Source: JACMLD01 sp039916305
GTDB taxonomy: Bacteria > Bacteroidota > Bacteroidia > Chitinophagales > Chitinophagaceae
NCBI GenBank assembly: GCA_039916305.1
Contig: JBDSLR010000005.1
Coordinates: forward strand, 1 to 64,000
Direction: 5' to 3'
Length of the DNA: 64,000 bases
The stretch's first letter is position 1, and every line of letters starts with the position of its first letter. Under the pieces are notes generated by a model. The model had not been told where the DNA came from. It saw only the letters and a list, made by a program, of their open reading frames with translations, and searched no databases. The position numbers and the translations under genes are program-made. Shown piece after piece: positions 9,321-18,046 of this stretch.

Positions 9321-9797
9321 TTATAATACAGGCGATTTCTTTAAATCGATTACAAAACTGTGGTTCCACTTGTCGTGCCACGGATAGCAAGGGCTCCCAA
9401 AAGCACTCAGCACTTCAAACGGAACTATCCTGCTGAAACCTCTTTTAAATGCGGTAGCACTGGTAATAACACTGCCGTCTTCATTTACTGCACGGGTACT
9501 GGTAATTATTTTACCCAACGATCGCCCTTTTGTTATAGCCTCCAGGCAAGACATATAAGTTGCATATAGCAGCATGGTAACCAGCCTGTCAATGATATTA
9601 AAACCTGTTCCACCGGTATTAATGGTGTCTAATGTTTCCGGACTTATTAAGGCTACTACAATACCAACGCCACCCATCAATACCAGGAAAATTAAATAAT
9701 CAATCAGGAAATTGGCCAGCCTCTTACCGGAGCTTGCCTGTATAAGCCAGGGCTCCTGTACAAAGTCGGTCAGCAGGTCTGTTTGTGTTTCTTCCAT
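9321..9797 (-). CDS. RDD family membrane protein
   Basis: A 158-residue protein with the RDD hallmark: a conserved Arg in SGKRLANFLID followed by Asp residues and hydrophobic segments (IFLVLMGGVGIVVAL; MLLYATYMSCLEAI). KGRSLGKIIT and a basic/aromatic tail (PWHDKWNHSFVI) are also RDD-like. RDD proteins are small inner-membrane proteins, mostly of unknown role; some are linked to ion exchange. Faces the GT-C-like gene tail to tail, and is followed on the far side by the GT2 gene in the same orientation with an 89-nt gap. Confidence 0.85.
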   Translation of the reverse strand: MEETQTDLLTDFVQEPWLIQASSGKRLANFLIDYLIFLVLMGGVGIVVALISPETLDTINTGGTGFNIIDRLVTMLLYATYMSCLEAITKGRSLGKIITSTRAVNEDGSVITSATAFKRGFSRIVPFEVLSAFGSPCYPWHDKWNHSFVIDLKKSPVL

Positions 9798-9886
9798 AAG
9801 GCGGTTTAGTAGTGTTATTAGTATAAATACTTTTTATCAGGTTATGCCGGCGCACTGAAGAAGCATCAGCGTTGCCAGGTTGCCAG

Positions 9887-10711
9887 TCAGTAACGGTATT
9901 CGTTTCCTTTATTGACAACAATACGCTGGACTCTTTTTACAAGCCCTTTCCATAAGCCACCATCTGTTTGTATGCGCCGGTCAGTAGTCCATACCAGTGC
10001 TGCAAGTCCTGTGACATAGTGCAGTTTTCCAAATCCTTTATCACGCAGCTTCAGTGCCAGCCATCCATCTTCGTTGGCGGTGGGCGGATGATCAAATCCA
10101 TCGACCAGCAGGCCCTGTTCTTTTTTAAAGCCTGAGTTAAAGCCATACATATTTACGGCCTCTTCCTTGTATTTTTTATTGAACCAGCGCATAAAATCTG
10201 CTACATATTCATACAAAAAATAGGTTATCCGCGGGGTGCCGGCAGTGGGTATAAACGAAAAGCGGCCATATACGGCAGCCACTGTATCACTATCAAGGGG
10301 TGACACCATTTCTTCAATCCAGTCAGGCGGGTAAATGGTATCTGCATCTGCATTGAGGATATACTTGCCCCGGGCGGCAGCAAGCCCTGCATTACGCGCC
10401 GGCGTGATCCCCTGTTTAGTTTCTGTTATGCACCTGGCGCCTGCACTGTTTACAATGGCCTCTGTATTATCTTTTGAATTATTGTTTACTACAATTATTT
10501 CAACAGACCGGTGGGTAATTGATTTTGAGAGACAGGACAATGTTTTAAGAATATCTTCCTCTTCATTGTAAGCCGGCATTACCACACTTACTTCCGGGGT
10601 GCCTTTTAACAAACGCTCAATACCGGTTCTTATGGTTTGAAGCCGGGGTTGAAGAATGGCATTTGACTGGTTGTGTTCCTGTATATTGGCCGGTATAGCT
10701 ATCGGTCGCAT
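9887..10711 (-). CDS. Glycosyltransferase family 2
   Basis: A 274-residue GT-A fold enzyme. It starts with VSVVMPAYNEEEDI, then EIIVVNNNSKDNT (nucleotide-sugar binding), a GKYILNADADT segment carrying the DxD metal site, and an acceptor-side NEDGWLALKL motif in the ED..L position. A ~35-residue N-terminal extension precedes the domain. No transmembrane segment is obvious, so it is probably cytosolic or peripheral. Likely transfers a sugar to a lipid-linked or envelope acceptor; donor and acceptor cannot be inferred. Its 5' end faces recG divergently. Confidence 0.85.
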   Translation of the reverse strand: MRPIAIPANIQEHNQSNAILQPRLQTIRTGIERLLKGTPEVSVVMPAYNEEEDILKTLSCLSKSITHRSVEIIVVNNNSKDNTEAIVNSAGARCITETKQGITPARNAGLAAARGKYILNADADTIYPPDWIEEMVSPLDSDTVAAVYGRFSFIPTAGTPRITYFLYEYVADFMRWFNKKYKEEAVNMYGFNSGFKKEQGLLVDGFDHPPTANEDGWLALKLRDKGFGKLHYVTGLAALVWTTDRRIQTDGGLWKGLVKRVQRIVVNKGNEYRY

Positions 10712-10814
10712 TAATTTGTTTAAAAGGGTTAGGTCTCAAAACTAAGGGTATAAGTTGATATATAAAAGCAGCTGCAGCGGATGCTGCAAAAGTTCCGGCC
10801 CCCAGCCCTTATTT

Positions 10815-12944
10815 TTGTTTCAAAATAAGCGCATTAGTCAGAATAACTCAATACTAGCCAGCCCGATAGAATACCTCAAAGGAGTAGGGCCCCAGCGCGG
10901 GGATATGCTGAAAAAAGAACTGGGTATTTTTACGTTTAATGATTTGCTGGATCATTTTCCCATCAGGCATATAGACAAAACAAAAATCAGTCTTATTAAA
11001 GACATTACACCTCAAACAGAATTTATACAAATTGCAGGCAAATTGATTAGTGCATCAATAACGGGCGAAAAACGTGGCCGCCGGCTGCTGGCATATTTGC
11101 GGGACAGCAGCGGCGAGATTGAATTGGTTTGGTTCCAGGGTATCAATTGGGTGCAGAAAATGCTGCAACCGGGTAACGAATACTTAGTGTACGGCAGAAC
11201 CAGTTTTTTCCAGGGCATGCCCCAGATAAGTCACCCGGAAACGGAACCTTTTTCACGCGAAAAAATAGGGGGCAAAAGTTTTCTTGAGCCGGTTTATCCC
11301 GGCACGGAAAAATTGAAAGTAAGGGGTATGGGAGGAAGGCAAACCAGCAAACTTACCTACCAGTTATTCAGTATGCTGCGCGAAACGGATATTCCCGAAA
11401 ACTTACCGGCAGCCATCATAGCGCAGTTAAAATTATTACCCCGGCATATCGCATACAGGCAGTTACATTTTCCATCCTCCCCGGCGGACTACGAAGAGGC
11501 GGTGAAAAGATTAAAATTTGAAGAGCTTTTCCTGGCGCAAATAAGGATGCGGGTAGTGAAAGCGGCCCGTCATCGTTATTCAAAAGGAAATACTTTTACG
11601 CAGGTGGGTGAGCTGTTTAATACTTTTTACAAACAGCACCTGCCGTTTAAACTAACGGGTGCGCAGAAGCGGGTTTTAAAAGAAATAAGAATTGATACGG
11701 CGCAGGGCAAGCAAATGAACCGTTTACTACAGGGCGATGTTGGTAGTGGAAAAACCATTGTTGCATTGTTGTGTATGCTGCTGGCTGCCGACAATGGATT
11801 TCAAAGCTGCCTGATGGCACCAACGGAAATACTGGCCACCCAGCATTTCAATAGTTTAAAAGAATTGCTGAAAGACATGCCGGTAACCGTTGAGCTGCTC
11901 ACCGGGTCTACCAAAAAAGCGGCACGCGTAAAATTGCTTGCGGCACTGGCAGCCGGCAGCCTGCATTTTTTAATAGGCACGCATGCCGTGATTGAAGCGG
12001 TGGTGCAGTTTCACAACCTGGGTTTGGTAATTGTGGATGAGCAACACCGTTTTGGTGTGGAGCAACGGGCAAAAATGTGGAAGAAAGCAGCTGTGCCACC
12101 GCATATCCTGGTAATGACGGCCACGCCCATACCAAGAACCCTGGCCATGACCGCCTATGGCGATCTTGATTACAGTGTAATTGATGAATTACCGCCTGGC
12201 CGTAAACCAATCACTACGGCTCACCGTTATGAATACGACCGAACAAAAGTGCTGGAGTTTATAAAAACAGAACTTGCAAAAGGCAGGCAGGCATATATTA
12301 TTTTTCCGCTGATAGAAGAATCAGAGAAACTTGATTTTGAAAACCTGATGCGCGGTTATGAAAATGTGAAGGCTTTTTTTCCGGAGCCCCGGTACTGGAT
12401 CAGCATGGTACATGGCCAGCAAAAACCCCCGGTGAAAGATACCAATATGCAGCGGTTTATTAAGGCCGATACGCAAATAATGGTTTCTACAACGGTTATT
12501 GAAGTAGGCGTAAATGTGCCCAATGCCTCGGTAATGGTTATTGAAAGTGCCGAAAAATTTGGTTTGTCGCAATTGCACCAGCTGCGCGGACGGGTAGGGC
12601 GTGGCTCAGATCAAAGTTTTTGCATCTTATTAACAGGCCTTCAACCAACCAAAGTGGCGCGGGAACGTATTAAAGTAATGTGCTCCACCAATGATGGTTT
12701 TAAAATAGCAGAGAAGGATTTGGAGTTGAGGGGACCGGGGGATATTGAAGGAACCAGGCAAAGCGGTGTGCTGGATTTTAAATTAGCCAGTATTGTGCTG
12801 GACAGGCAACTGTTACAAGTAGCAGGAGAAATGGCTGAAAGGGTATTGGATACAGATCCCGACCTCAATTCGGCTGAGAATTTGCAACTAAAGCATTTCC
12901 TGCAATCACAAAAAGGTAAAACGGCATGGAGCAAAATTTCGTAG
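10815..12944 (+). CDS. recG: ATP-dependent DNA helicase RecG
   Basis: Remodels stalled forks and branches Holliday junctions. N-terminal wedge/OB region (IEYLKGVGPQRG, FPIRHIDKTK), then superfamily 2 motifs: Walker A GDVGSGKT, motif II DEQHRFG, motif III TATPIPRT, motif VI QLRGRVGRG, and the C-terminal TRP-like tail (GPGDIEGTRQSG). Length about 710 residues, normal for the family. No in-frame ATG lies before the conserved core. The frame is open back to a TTG at 10755; the TTG at 10815 puts only about 16 residues before ASPIEYLKG, like other Bacteroidota RecG proteins, so I favour it. An ATT at 10833 is a less likely option. Confidence 0.92.
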   Translation: MFQNKRISQNNSILASPIEYLKGVGPQRGDMLKKELGIFTFNDLLDHFPIRHIDKTKISLIKDITPQTEFIQIAGKLISASITGEKRGRRLLAYLRDSSGEIELVWFQGINWVQKMLQPGNEYLVYGRTSFFQGMPQISHPETEPFSREKIGGKSFLEPVYPGTEKLKVRGMGGRQTSKLTYQLFSMLRETDIPENLPAAIIAQLKLLPRHIAYRQLHFPSSPADYEEAVKRLKFEELFLAQIRMRVVKAARHRYSKGNTFTQVGELFNTFYKQHLPFKLTGAQKRVLKEIRIDTAQGKQMNRLLQGDVGSGKTIVALLCMLLAADNGFQSCLMAPTEILATQHFNSLKELLKDMPVTVELLTGSTKKAARVKLLAALAAGSLHFLIGTHAVIEAVVQFHNLGLVIVDEQHRFGVEQRAKMWKKAAVPPHILVMTATPIPRTLAMTAYGDLDYSVIDELPPGRKPITTAHRYEYDRTKVLEFIKTELAKGRQAYIIFPLIEESEKLDFENLMRGYENVKAFFPEPRYWISMVHGQQKPPVKDTNMQRFIKADTQIMVSTTVIEVGVNVPNASVMVIESAEKFGLSQLHQLRGRVGRGSDQSFCILLTGLQPTKVARERIKVMCSTNDGFKIAEKDLELRGPGDIEGTRQSGVLDFKLASIVLDRQLLQVAGEMAERVLDTDPDLNSAENLQLKHFLQSQKGKTAWSKIS

Positions 12945-13080
12945 ATATACAATACCGGCATTAAACCTTTATTAAACTGTAATATTATGGGCGTCACCGG
13001 GGCATTTACGATATTATCTTAATTGAATCAAGCAAGATTTACGGCTTAATAACGTTTAAAATTGGTAAATTAGATATACT

Positions 13081-16000
13081 TTGAAGACACAACAGCAAAT
13101 ACTCTTTTTCTTTTCCTGCCTTATCACATTTCAGTTAACTGCACAGCAAATCAATTTTGATTTTATAGAGAATAAAGGCCAGTGGAATAATGAAGTGAAA
13201 TTTATGGGCGATGTGGGCGCGGGCTCTTTTTTTCTGCAGAAGAAGGGATTTACAGTTTTATTAAACAGCGCTGAAGATCTTAAAAAGTTGCATGATATCA
13301 GTCATGCTGTTGCCGGCAGCAAAAATGCTGGTGGCGGCTCCGGCAATACGCCCACTACTACCAGCAGTGCATTAAGAACTTCCGGTAATACTGTTGCTGC
13401 GCCGGATGGATTAGGTGCTGTTATGCTGCATGCGCATGCATACAAAGTAAATTTTGAAGGTGCCAGTGATGATGTGCAGATTATACCTGAAAAGTTGCAG
13501 GAGTCTTATAACAATTACCTCATGGGTAATGATCCTGCTAAATGGGCATCCAATTGTAAAATTTATAAAGGGGTTACCTACCGCAATATGTATCCGGGAA
13601 TTGATGTACGTTATTACTCAGATAATGGCACGCTGAAATATGATATTGTTGTACACCCTGGCGCCAATGCAGATAATATTGTAATGAAGTACGAAGGCGC
13701 AGATAAACTGACCATCAAAAATAACCAGTTATATGTAAAGACTTCGGTGGGCGACGTAAAAGAATTGCCTCCCTACAGCTACCAGTTTGATAAAATAAAT
13801 GGCAAAACGGAGATTAACTGTAAGTATGAAATTGTGGGCAATAACAGTGTCCGGTTTAAAATAAAATCATATGCCAGGGATATTCCGTTGATAATAGACC
13901 CGGTGATTATATTTTCTTCTTTTAGCGGAAGCAGAACGGATAACTGGGGCTTTACCGCCACGCCCGGTCCTGATGGCAGTCTTTTTGGTGCAGGCATTGT
14001 TGATCAGAGCGGTTACCCTGTAACGCCCGGTGCCGTGCAACCGCGTCCGGGCGGCGCGCATTGGGACATTGGTTTAACAAGATTTAGTTCGGATGGCAGC
14101 ACCCGCTTATACAGTACTTTCCTGGGTGGTAATGGCAATGATTACCCGCTCAGCATGATATCAGATCCCGGTGGCAACCTCGTTATGATGGGCAGAACCT
14201 ATTCTGACAATTTCGCAAAAGATGTTGTTGGAAAAGGTGGTAATGGAGATTTATTTGTGCTTAAATTAAATGCCGCTGGTACAGCATTTATTGGTGCCCT
14301 GCGCATTGGTGGCACCGGGCTGGATGCTGCCAATATAGAAGATCAGCGCAGCAGCAATAACCAGCAAAGAACAAGAACACTTCGTTTTTATGGCGACGAT
14401 TCAAGGGGGGAAGTAATCCTGGACGCAGCCGGTAATATTTTTGTGGCTACGCAGACACAGTCAACCGATTTTCCGGTTAAAAATCCGTTTCAACCCCTTC
14501 TTAAAGGTGCGCAGGATGGTGTTATTTTAAAGATTGACCCGGTTTGTAAGAATATTACTTTCTGCAGTTACCTTGGTGGCTCCGGAGATGATGGCGTTTT
14601 TGTAATGGATATTAATCCGTCTACCGGTAATCTATATGTGGCCGGTACTACCACCAGCATTGATTTTCCGGGAAACAAAACAGGTGTTATGCAGCCTGCA
14701 CTCAATGTTGCCGCAACTGCTCCTAATCCTCCTCCACCTGATGGATTTGTGTCTATTATAGCCAACGATGGCAGTGCTATTCTTGCCACCACTTACCTCG
14801 GTACTACCAGTTACGATGCCATCTACGGAATAAAATTTGATAAGCTTGGGTTTCCCTACGTAATGGGTATTACTGAAGGCGCCTGGCCGGTGTTCAATGC
14901 CACGTACAGCAATGCTAATTCCAAGCAGTTTATCGCGAAGCTTAAAAAAGATTTATCCGGGTATGTGTATTCCACCATATTTGGCAGCGGTTCTTCCATG
15001 CCCAATATTTCGCCTGTTGCCTTCCTGGTAGACCGTTGTGAAAATGTATATGTATCCGGTTGGGGCGGGTCACCGTTTCCCGGCGCGGCACAGGATAATT
15101 TCAGTGTGGCAGGCACCACCGGTATGCCCATCAGTGCCGGCGCATTAAAATCAATTACAGACAACAAAGATTTTTATTTTATAGTTATCAGGAAAGATGC
15201 ATCTTCCCTTTTGTATGGCAGTTTTTTTGGGCAGGGTGGTGGTTTTGGCGAACATGTGGATGGCGGTACCAGCCGCTATGATCAGCAGGGTGTTATTTAC
15301 CAGGCCCTATGCGCCAATTGCGAAGGCAATTCGGCTGGTGGCGCGCCAAACCCCGGTTATCCAATTACGCCCGGTGTAGTAGGACCGGTAAATGGAGCTG
15401 GCAACAGCGGTTGTAACCTCGGCGTTGTAAAAATTGCCTTTAATTTTGCCGGAGTAGGGGCAGGGGTGAGGGCATTTATCAATAACGTGTTTGACACCTC
15501 TGGCTGTGTGCCTTTAACCGTACAGTTTAAGGATACCGTAAGAAATGCCACCAGCTACGAATGGAATTTCGGCGACGGATCTGCCATCGTGCAAACAGAC
15601 AGTTTCGATATTTCACATACTTACACGGCCGTGGGCGACTACCGGGTTATGCTGGTAGGTATCGATTCTACTACCTGTAATATCCGCGATACAGTTTACA
15701 CTACGATACGCGTAAGAAATAATGAAGCATACCTGAGTTTTACGGCCAATAAGCTGCAGCCCTGCCAATCGCTTTCTTACCAGTTCAACAATACGTCTAC
15801 GTATTCCAGTACGGCGCAGCCATTTAATAACCAGTCTTTTATCTGGGATTTTGGTGATGGCACTCCCCGGGTAGTGGCGGGCACCGGCGCAGTTACACAT
15901 AGTTTTGCCGCGGCAGGTGCTTATAATGTGCGGTTGATCTTACCGGATACCGGTTATTGTAATTCTCCGGATTCACTGCAAGTTATACTACGTGTTTCAC

Positions 16001-16779
16001 CCCTGGTAAAAGCGCAGTTTGAAACGCCGCCACTGGGTTGTATACCCAATGATGCCGTATTTAAAAACACCTCGCTGGCAGGTACTGATTTTGTATGGGA
16101 TTTTGGGGATGGTACCACCTCAACTGCAGGCGGCCTGTTGGTATATCACACCTATACATTGCCGGGCACTTACATTGTGAAACTGCTGTCTGTTGATACA
16201 TCTACCTGTAATAAGATAGATTCTACTAGTATGAGCATTGTGATGGCACAGAAGCCCACTGCATCATTTACTTTCACGCCGGTTACGCCACAGGAGAATA
16301 TTCCTTATACGTTTACCAATACTTCTTCTCCGGATGCCATACGGTTTAAATGGCTTTTTGGGGATGGAGATTCTTTACTTACCATCAGCAGGAATAATAT
16401 AGACCACCAGTTCAACAGCAGTGGCGCTTTTGATGTATTGCTGATTGCATACAACAGTGCAGGATGCCCCGATACGGCCAGTGCACGCGTGGTTTCCATC
16501 ATTGCGCCGCGGCTTGATCTGCCAAATGCTTTTACACCGCAGAGCAATGTATCAAACAGTATAATATATGTAAGGGGTTACGGTATTGGCAGGATGCAGT
16601 GGCGCATTTACAACCGCTTTGGCAACCTGGTGTTTGAAAGCAATAGCCCGGGCCTTGGATGGGATGGTAAATACAAAGGGGTAGTGCAGCCGATGGATGT
16701 GTATGTGTATACGCTGGACGTAGAGTTCACCGACGGCACAAAAGCAACTAAAAAGGGAGATATTACGTTATTAAGATAG
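13081..16779 (+). CDS. Large secreted PKD protein with gliding-motility-type (CHU_C) C-terminus
   Basis: A 1232-residue surface protein. The start codon is TTG, directly followed by a good signal peptide (KTQQQILFFFSCLITFQLTAQQ). The mature protein begins with an FIENKGQWNNEVKF segment typical of DUF7948-like N-termini. Then comes an SBBP-type beta-propeller region (recurring YLGGSGDD, LGGNGND). Four PKD repeats follow (WNFGDGS, WDFGDGT, WDFGDGT, WLFGDGD) from about residue 800. The C-terminus (LPNAFTPQSN ... YNRFGNLVFES ... WDGKYKG ... PMDVYVYTLD) is the CHU_C / type B T9SS sorting domain. The next gene is a PorP/SprF homologue, the usual partner of type B cargo. Role: probable adhesin or matrix protein. 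Confidence 0.9.
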   Translation: MKTQQQILFFFSCLITFQLTAQQINFDFIENKGQWNNEVKFMGDVGAGSFFLQKKGFTVLLNSAEDLKKLHDISHAVAGSKNAGGGSGNTPTTTSSALRTSGNTVAAPDGLGAVMLHAHAYKVNFEGASDDVQIIPEKLQESYNNYLMGNDPAKWASNCKIYKGVTYRNMYPGIDVRYYSDNGTLKYDIVVHPGANADNIVMKYEGADKLTIKNNQLYVKTSVGDVKELPPYSYQFDKINGKTEINCKYEIVGNNSVRFKIKSYARDIPLIIDPVIIFSSFSGSRTDNWGFTATPGPDGSLFGAGIVDQSGYPVTPGAVQPRPGGAHWDIGLTRFSSDGSTRLYSTFLGGNGNDYPLSMISDPGGNLVMMGRTYSDNFAKDVVGKGGNGDLFVLKLNAAGTAFIGALRIGGTGLDAANIEDQRSSNNQQRTRTLRFYGDDSRGEVILDAAGNIFVATQTQSTDFPVKNPFQPLLKGAQDGVILKIDPVCKNITFCSYLGGSGDDGVFVMDINPSTGNLYVAGTTTSIDFPGNKTGVMQPALNVAATAPNPPPPDGFVSIIANDGSAILATTYLGTTSYDAIYGIKFDKLGFPYVMGITEGAWPVFNATYSNANSKQFIAKLKKDLSGYVYSTIFGSGSSMPNISPVAFLVDRCENVYVSGWGGSPFPGAAQDNFSVAGTTGMPISAGALKSITDNKDFYFIVIRKDASSLLYGSFFGQGGGFGEHVDGGTSRYDQQGVIYQALCANCEGNSAGGAPNPGYPITPGVVGPVNGAGNSGCNLGVVKIAFNFAGVGAGVRAFINNVFDTSGCVPLTVQFKDTVRNATSYEWNFGDGSAIVQTDSFDISHTYTAVGDYRVMLVGIDSTTCNIRDTVYTTIRVRNNEAYLSFTANKLQPCQSLSYQFNNTSTYSSTAQPFNNQSFIWDFGDGTPRVVAGTGAVTHSFAAAGAYNVRLILPDTGYCNSPDSLQVILRVSPLVKAQFETPPLGCIPNDAVFKNTSLAGTDFVWDFGDGTTSTAGGLLVYHTYTLPGTYIVKLLSVDTSTCNKIDSTSMSIVMAQKPTASFTFTPVTPQENIPYTFTNTSSPDAIRFKWLFGDGDSLLTISRNNIDHQFNSSGAFDVLLIAYNSAGCPDTASARVVSIIAPRLDLPNAFTPQSNVSNSIIYVRGYGIGRMQWRIYNRFGNLVFESNSPGLGWDGKYKGVVQPMDVYVYTLDVEFTDGTKATKKGDITLLR

Positions 16780-16848
16780 CAGTTTGAGAACCATGACCAA
16801 AACCAACAGCCCGGCAAGATTCAATTAATGACATCTAAAGATTAAGCA

Positions 16849-17973
16849 ATGAGTGCGAACAGAAGCCTGCAGATGAATTGTTTTTCGTTGATACACTTAC
16901 GTATACCTGCATCTATACATGCTGTACAAGGGGCACGTCTATGCGTTAAAAAAATAGGTGTCTTGGTATTGTTTTGTTTTTCATCATTCTTTTTATTCTC
17001 GCAGGATCTGCATTTCTCACAATTTTTCAACTCACCACTCACTACCAATCCTGCCAATACTGGTTTTATACCGGATGCAGATTACCGGATAGGCGCCAAT
17101 TACCGCAGCCAGTGGATAAGTGTCTCCGGTATACCTTACAAAACAATGAGTATATGGGGCGATGCTCAGGTTTTCAGGGATAGATTTGAAAATGGCTGGC
17201 TGGGTGTAGGCGGTGTTATTTTGCGGGATGTAGCAGGCAGCGGAAACCTTACTTCTACCAAAGTGTACGGGTCGCTGGCGTATCACCAGCAGATAGGGCT
17301 GGGCAGCCTTTTAACAGCTGGCTTTAATGTAGGCTGGGCCAATAAAAGGGTTGATCCGGCACAATTGAAATTCCCGGATCAGTTTAACAAAGCCACGGGT
17401 TTCTTTGATGCGGGCATTCCAACTTCGGTAGCGTTTAGCAGTACTTCCACCAGTTACCTGGATGTGCAGGCAGGTCTTAATTATGCTTATTTTCCTTCTG
17501 AGAAAGTATATGTGAATGGTGGTGTTTCGGTTCATCACTTAAACAGGCCCAAAGAAAGTTTTTTTGATAATACAGCGGGATACGATAACCGCATTGCGCC
17601 CCGGTATATTGGATTTTTGAATGGCAGTTTTAAGGTAAATGACCAGGTAATCGTAAACCCCATGGCTTATTATACCAGCCAGGCAAAAGCCCAGGAACTG
17701 GTGGCTGGTGTAAATGCCCATTACAATCTTAGCGGCGACGGCGAAATACAATTAATTGGCGGTGTTTACTACCGTGCGGGCGATTCATTTATTCCTTTGC
17801 TGGGTTTTCAGTGGAAAATGCTGCGTATTAATTTTACGTATGATGTTACAACTTCATCGCTTAGCAATTATAACAATGGAAGGGGTGCCATTGAATTTTC
17901 TATTGTGAACCAGGGTTTCTATGGCCAGGGCGGCAGCGATCGTCAATCATGGTGCCCTACGTTTAAGAATTAA
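16849..17973 (+). CDS. PorP/SprF family T9SS outer-membrane protein
   Basis: A 374-residue predicted outer-membrane beta-barrel. Diagnostic start of the mature protein: QDLHFSQFFNSPLTTNPANTG, with IGANYRSQW shortly after. The tail has QWKMLRINFTYDVTTSSLSNYN before the final SIEFS-like strand. The N-terminus is long: about 35 residues precede the hydrophobic stretch VLVLFCFSSFFLF, so the true start may lie a little downstream of the ATG at 16849, although no better ATG is visible. Lies 69 nt after the CHU_C gene and is probably co-transcribed. In Flavobacterium, SprF-type proteins are needed for secretion and anchoring of the adjacent type B cargo (established knowledge). Confidence 0.9.
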   Translation: MSANRSLQMNCFSLIHLRIPASIHAVQGARLCVKKIGVLVLFCFSSFFLFSQDLHFSQFFNSPLTTNPANTGFIPDADYRIGANYRSQWISVSGIPYKTMSIWGDAQVFRDRFENGWLGVGGVILRDVAGSGNLTSTKVYGSLAYHQQIGLGSLLTAGFNVGWANKRVDPAQLKFPDQFNKATGFFDAGIPTSVAFSSTSTSYLDVQAGLNYAYFPSEKVYVNGGVSVHHLNRPKESFFDNTAGYDNRIAPRYIGFLNGSFKVNDQVIVNPMAYYTSQAKAQELVAGVNAHYNLSGDGEIQLIGGVYYRAGDSFIPLLGFQWKMLRINFTYDVTTSSLSNYNNGRGAIEFSIVNQGFYGQGGSDRQSWCPTFKN

Positions 17974-18046
17974 TATGCCAGGTAGGAAGATTGAAACGCT
18001 GGGCCTTCGTTAAAATAGTAATGGTTGGGATGTCACATATTGTGTC

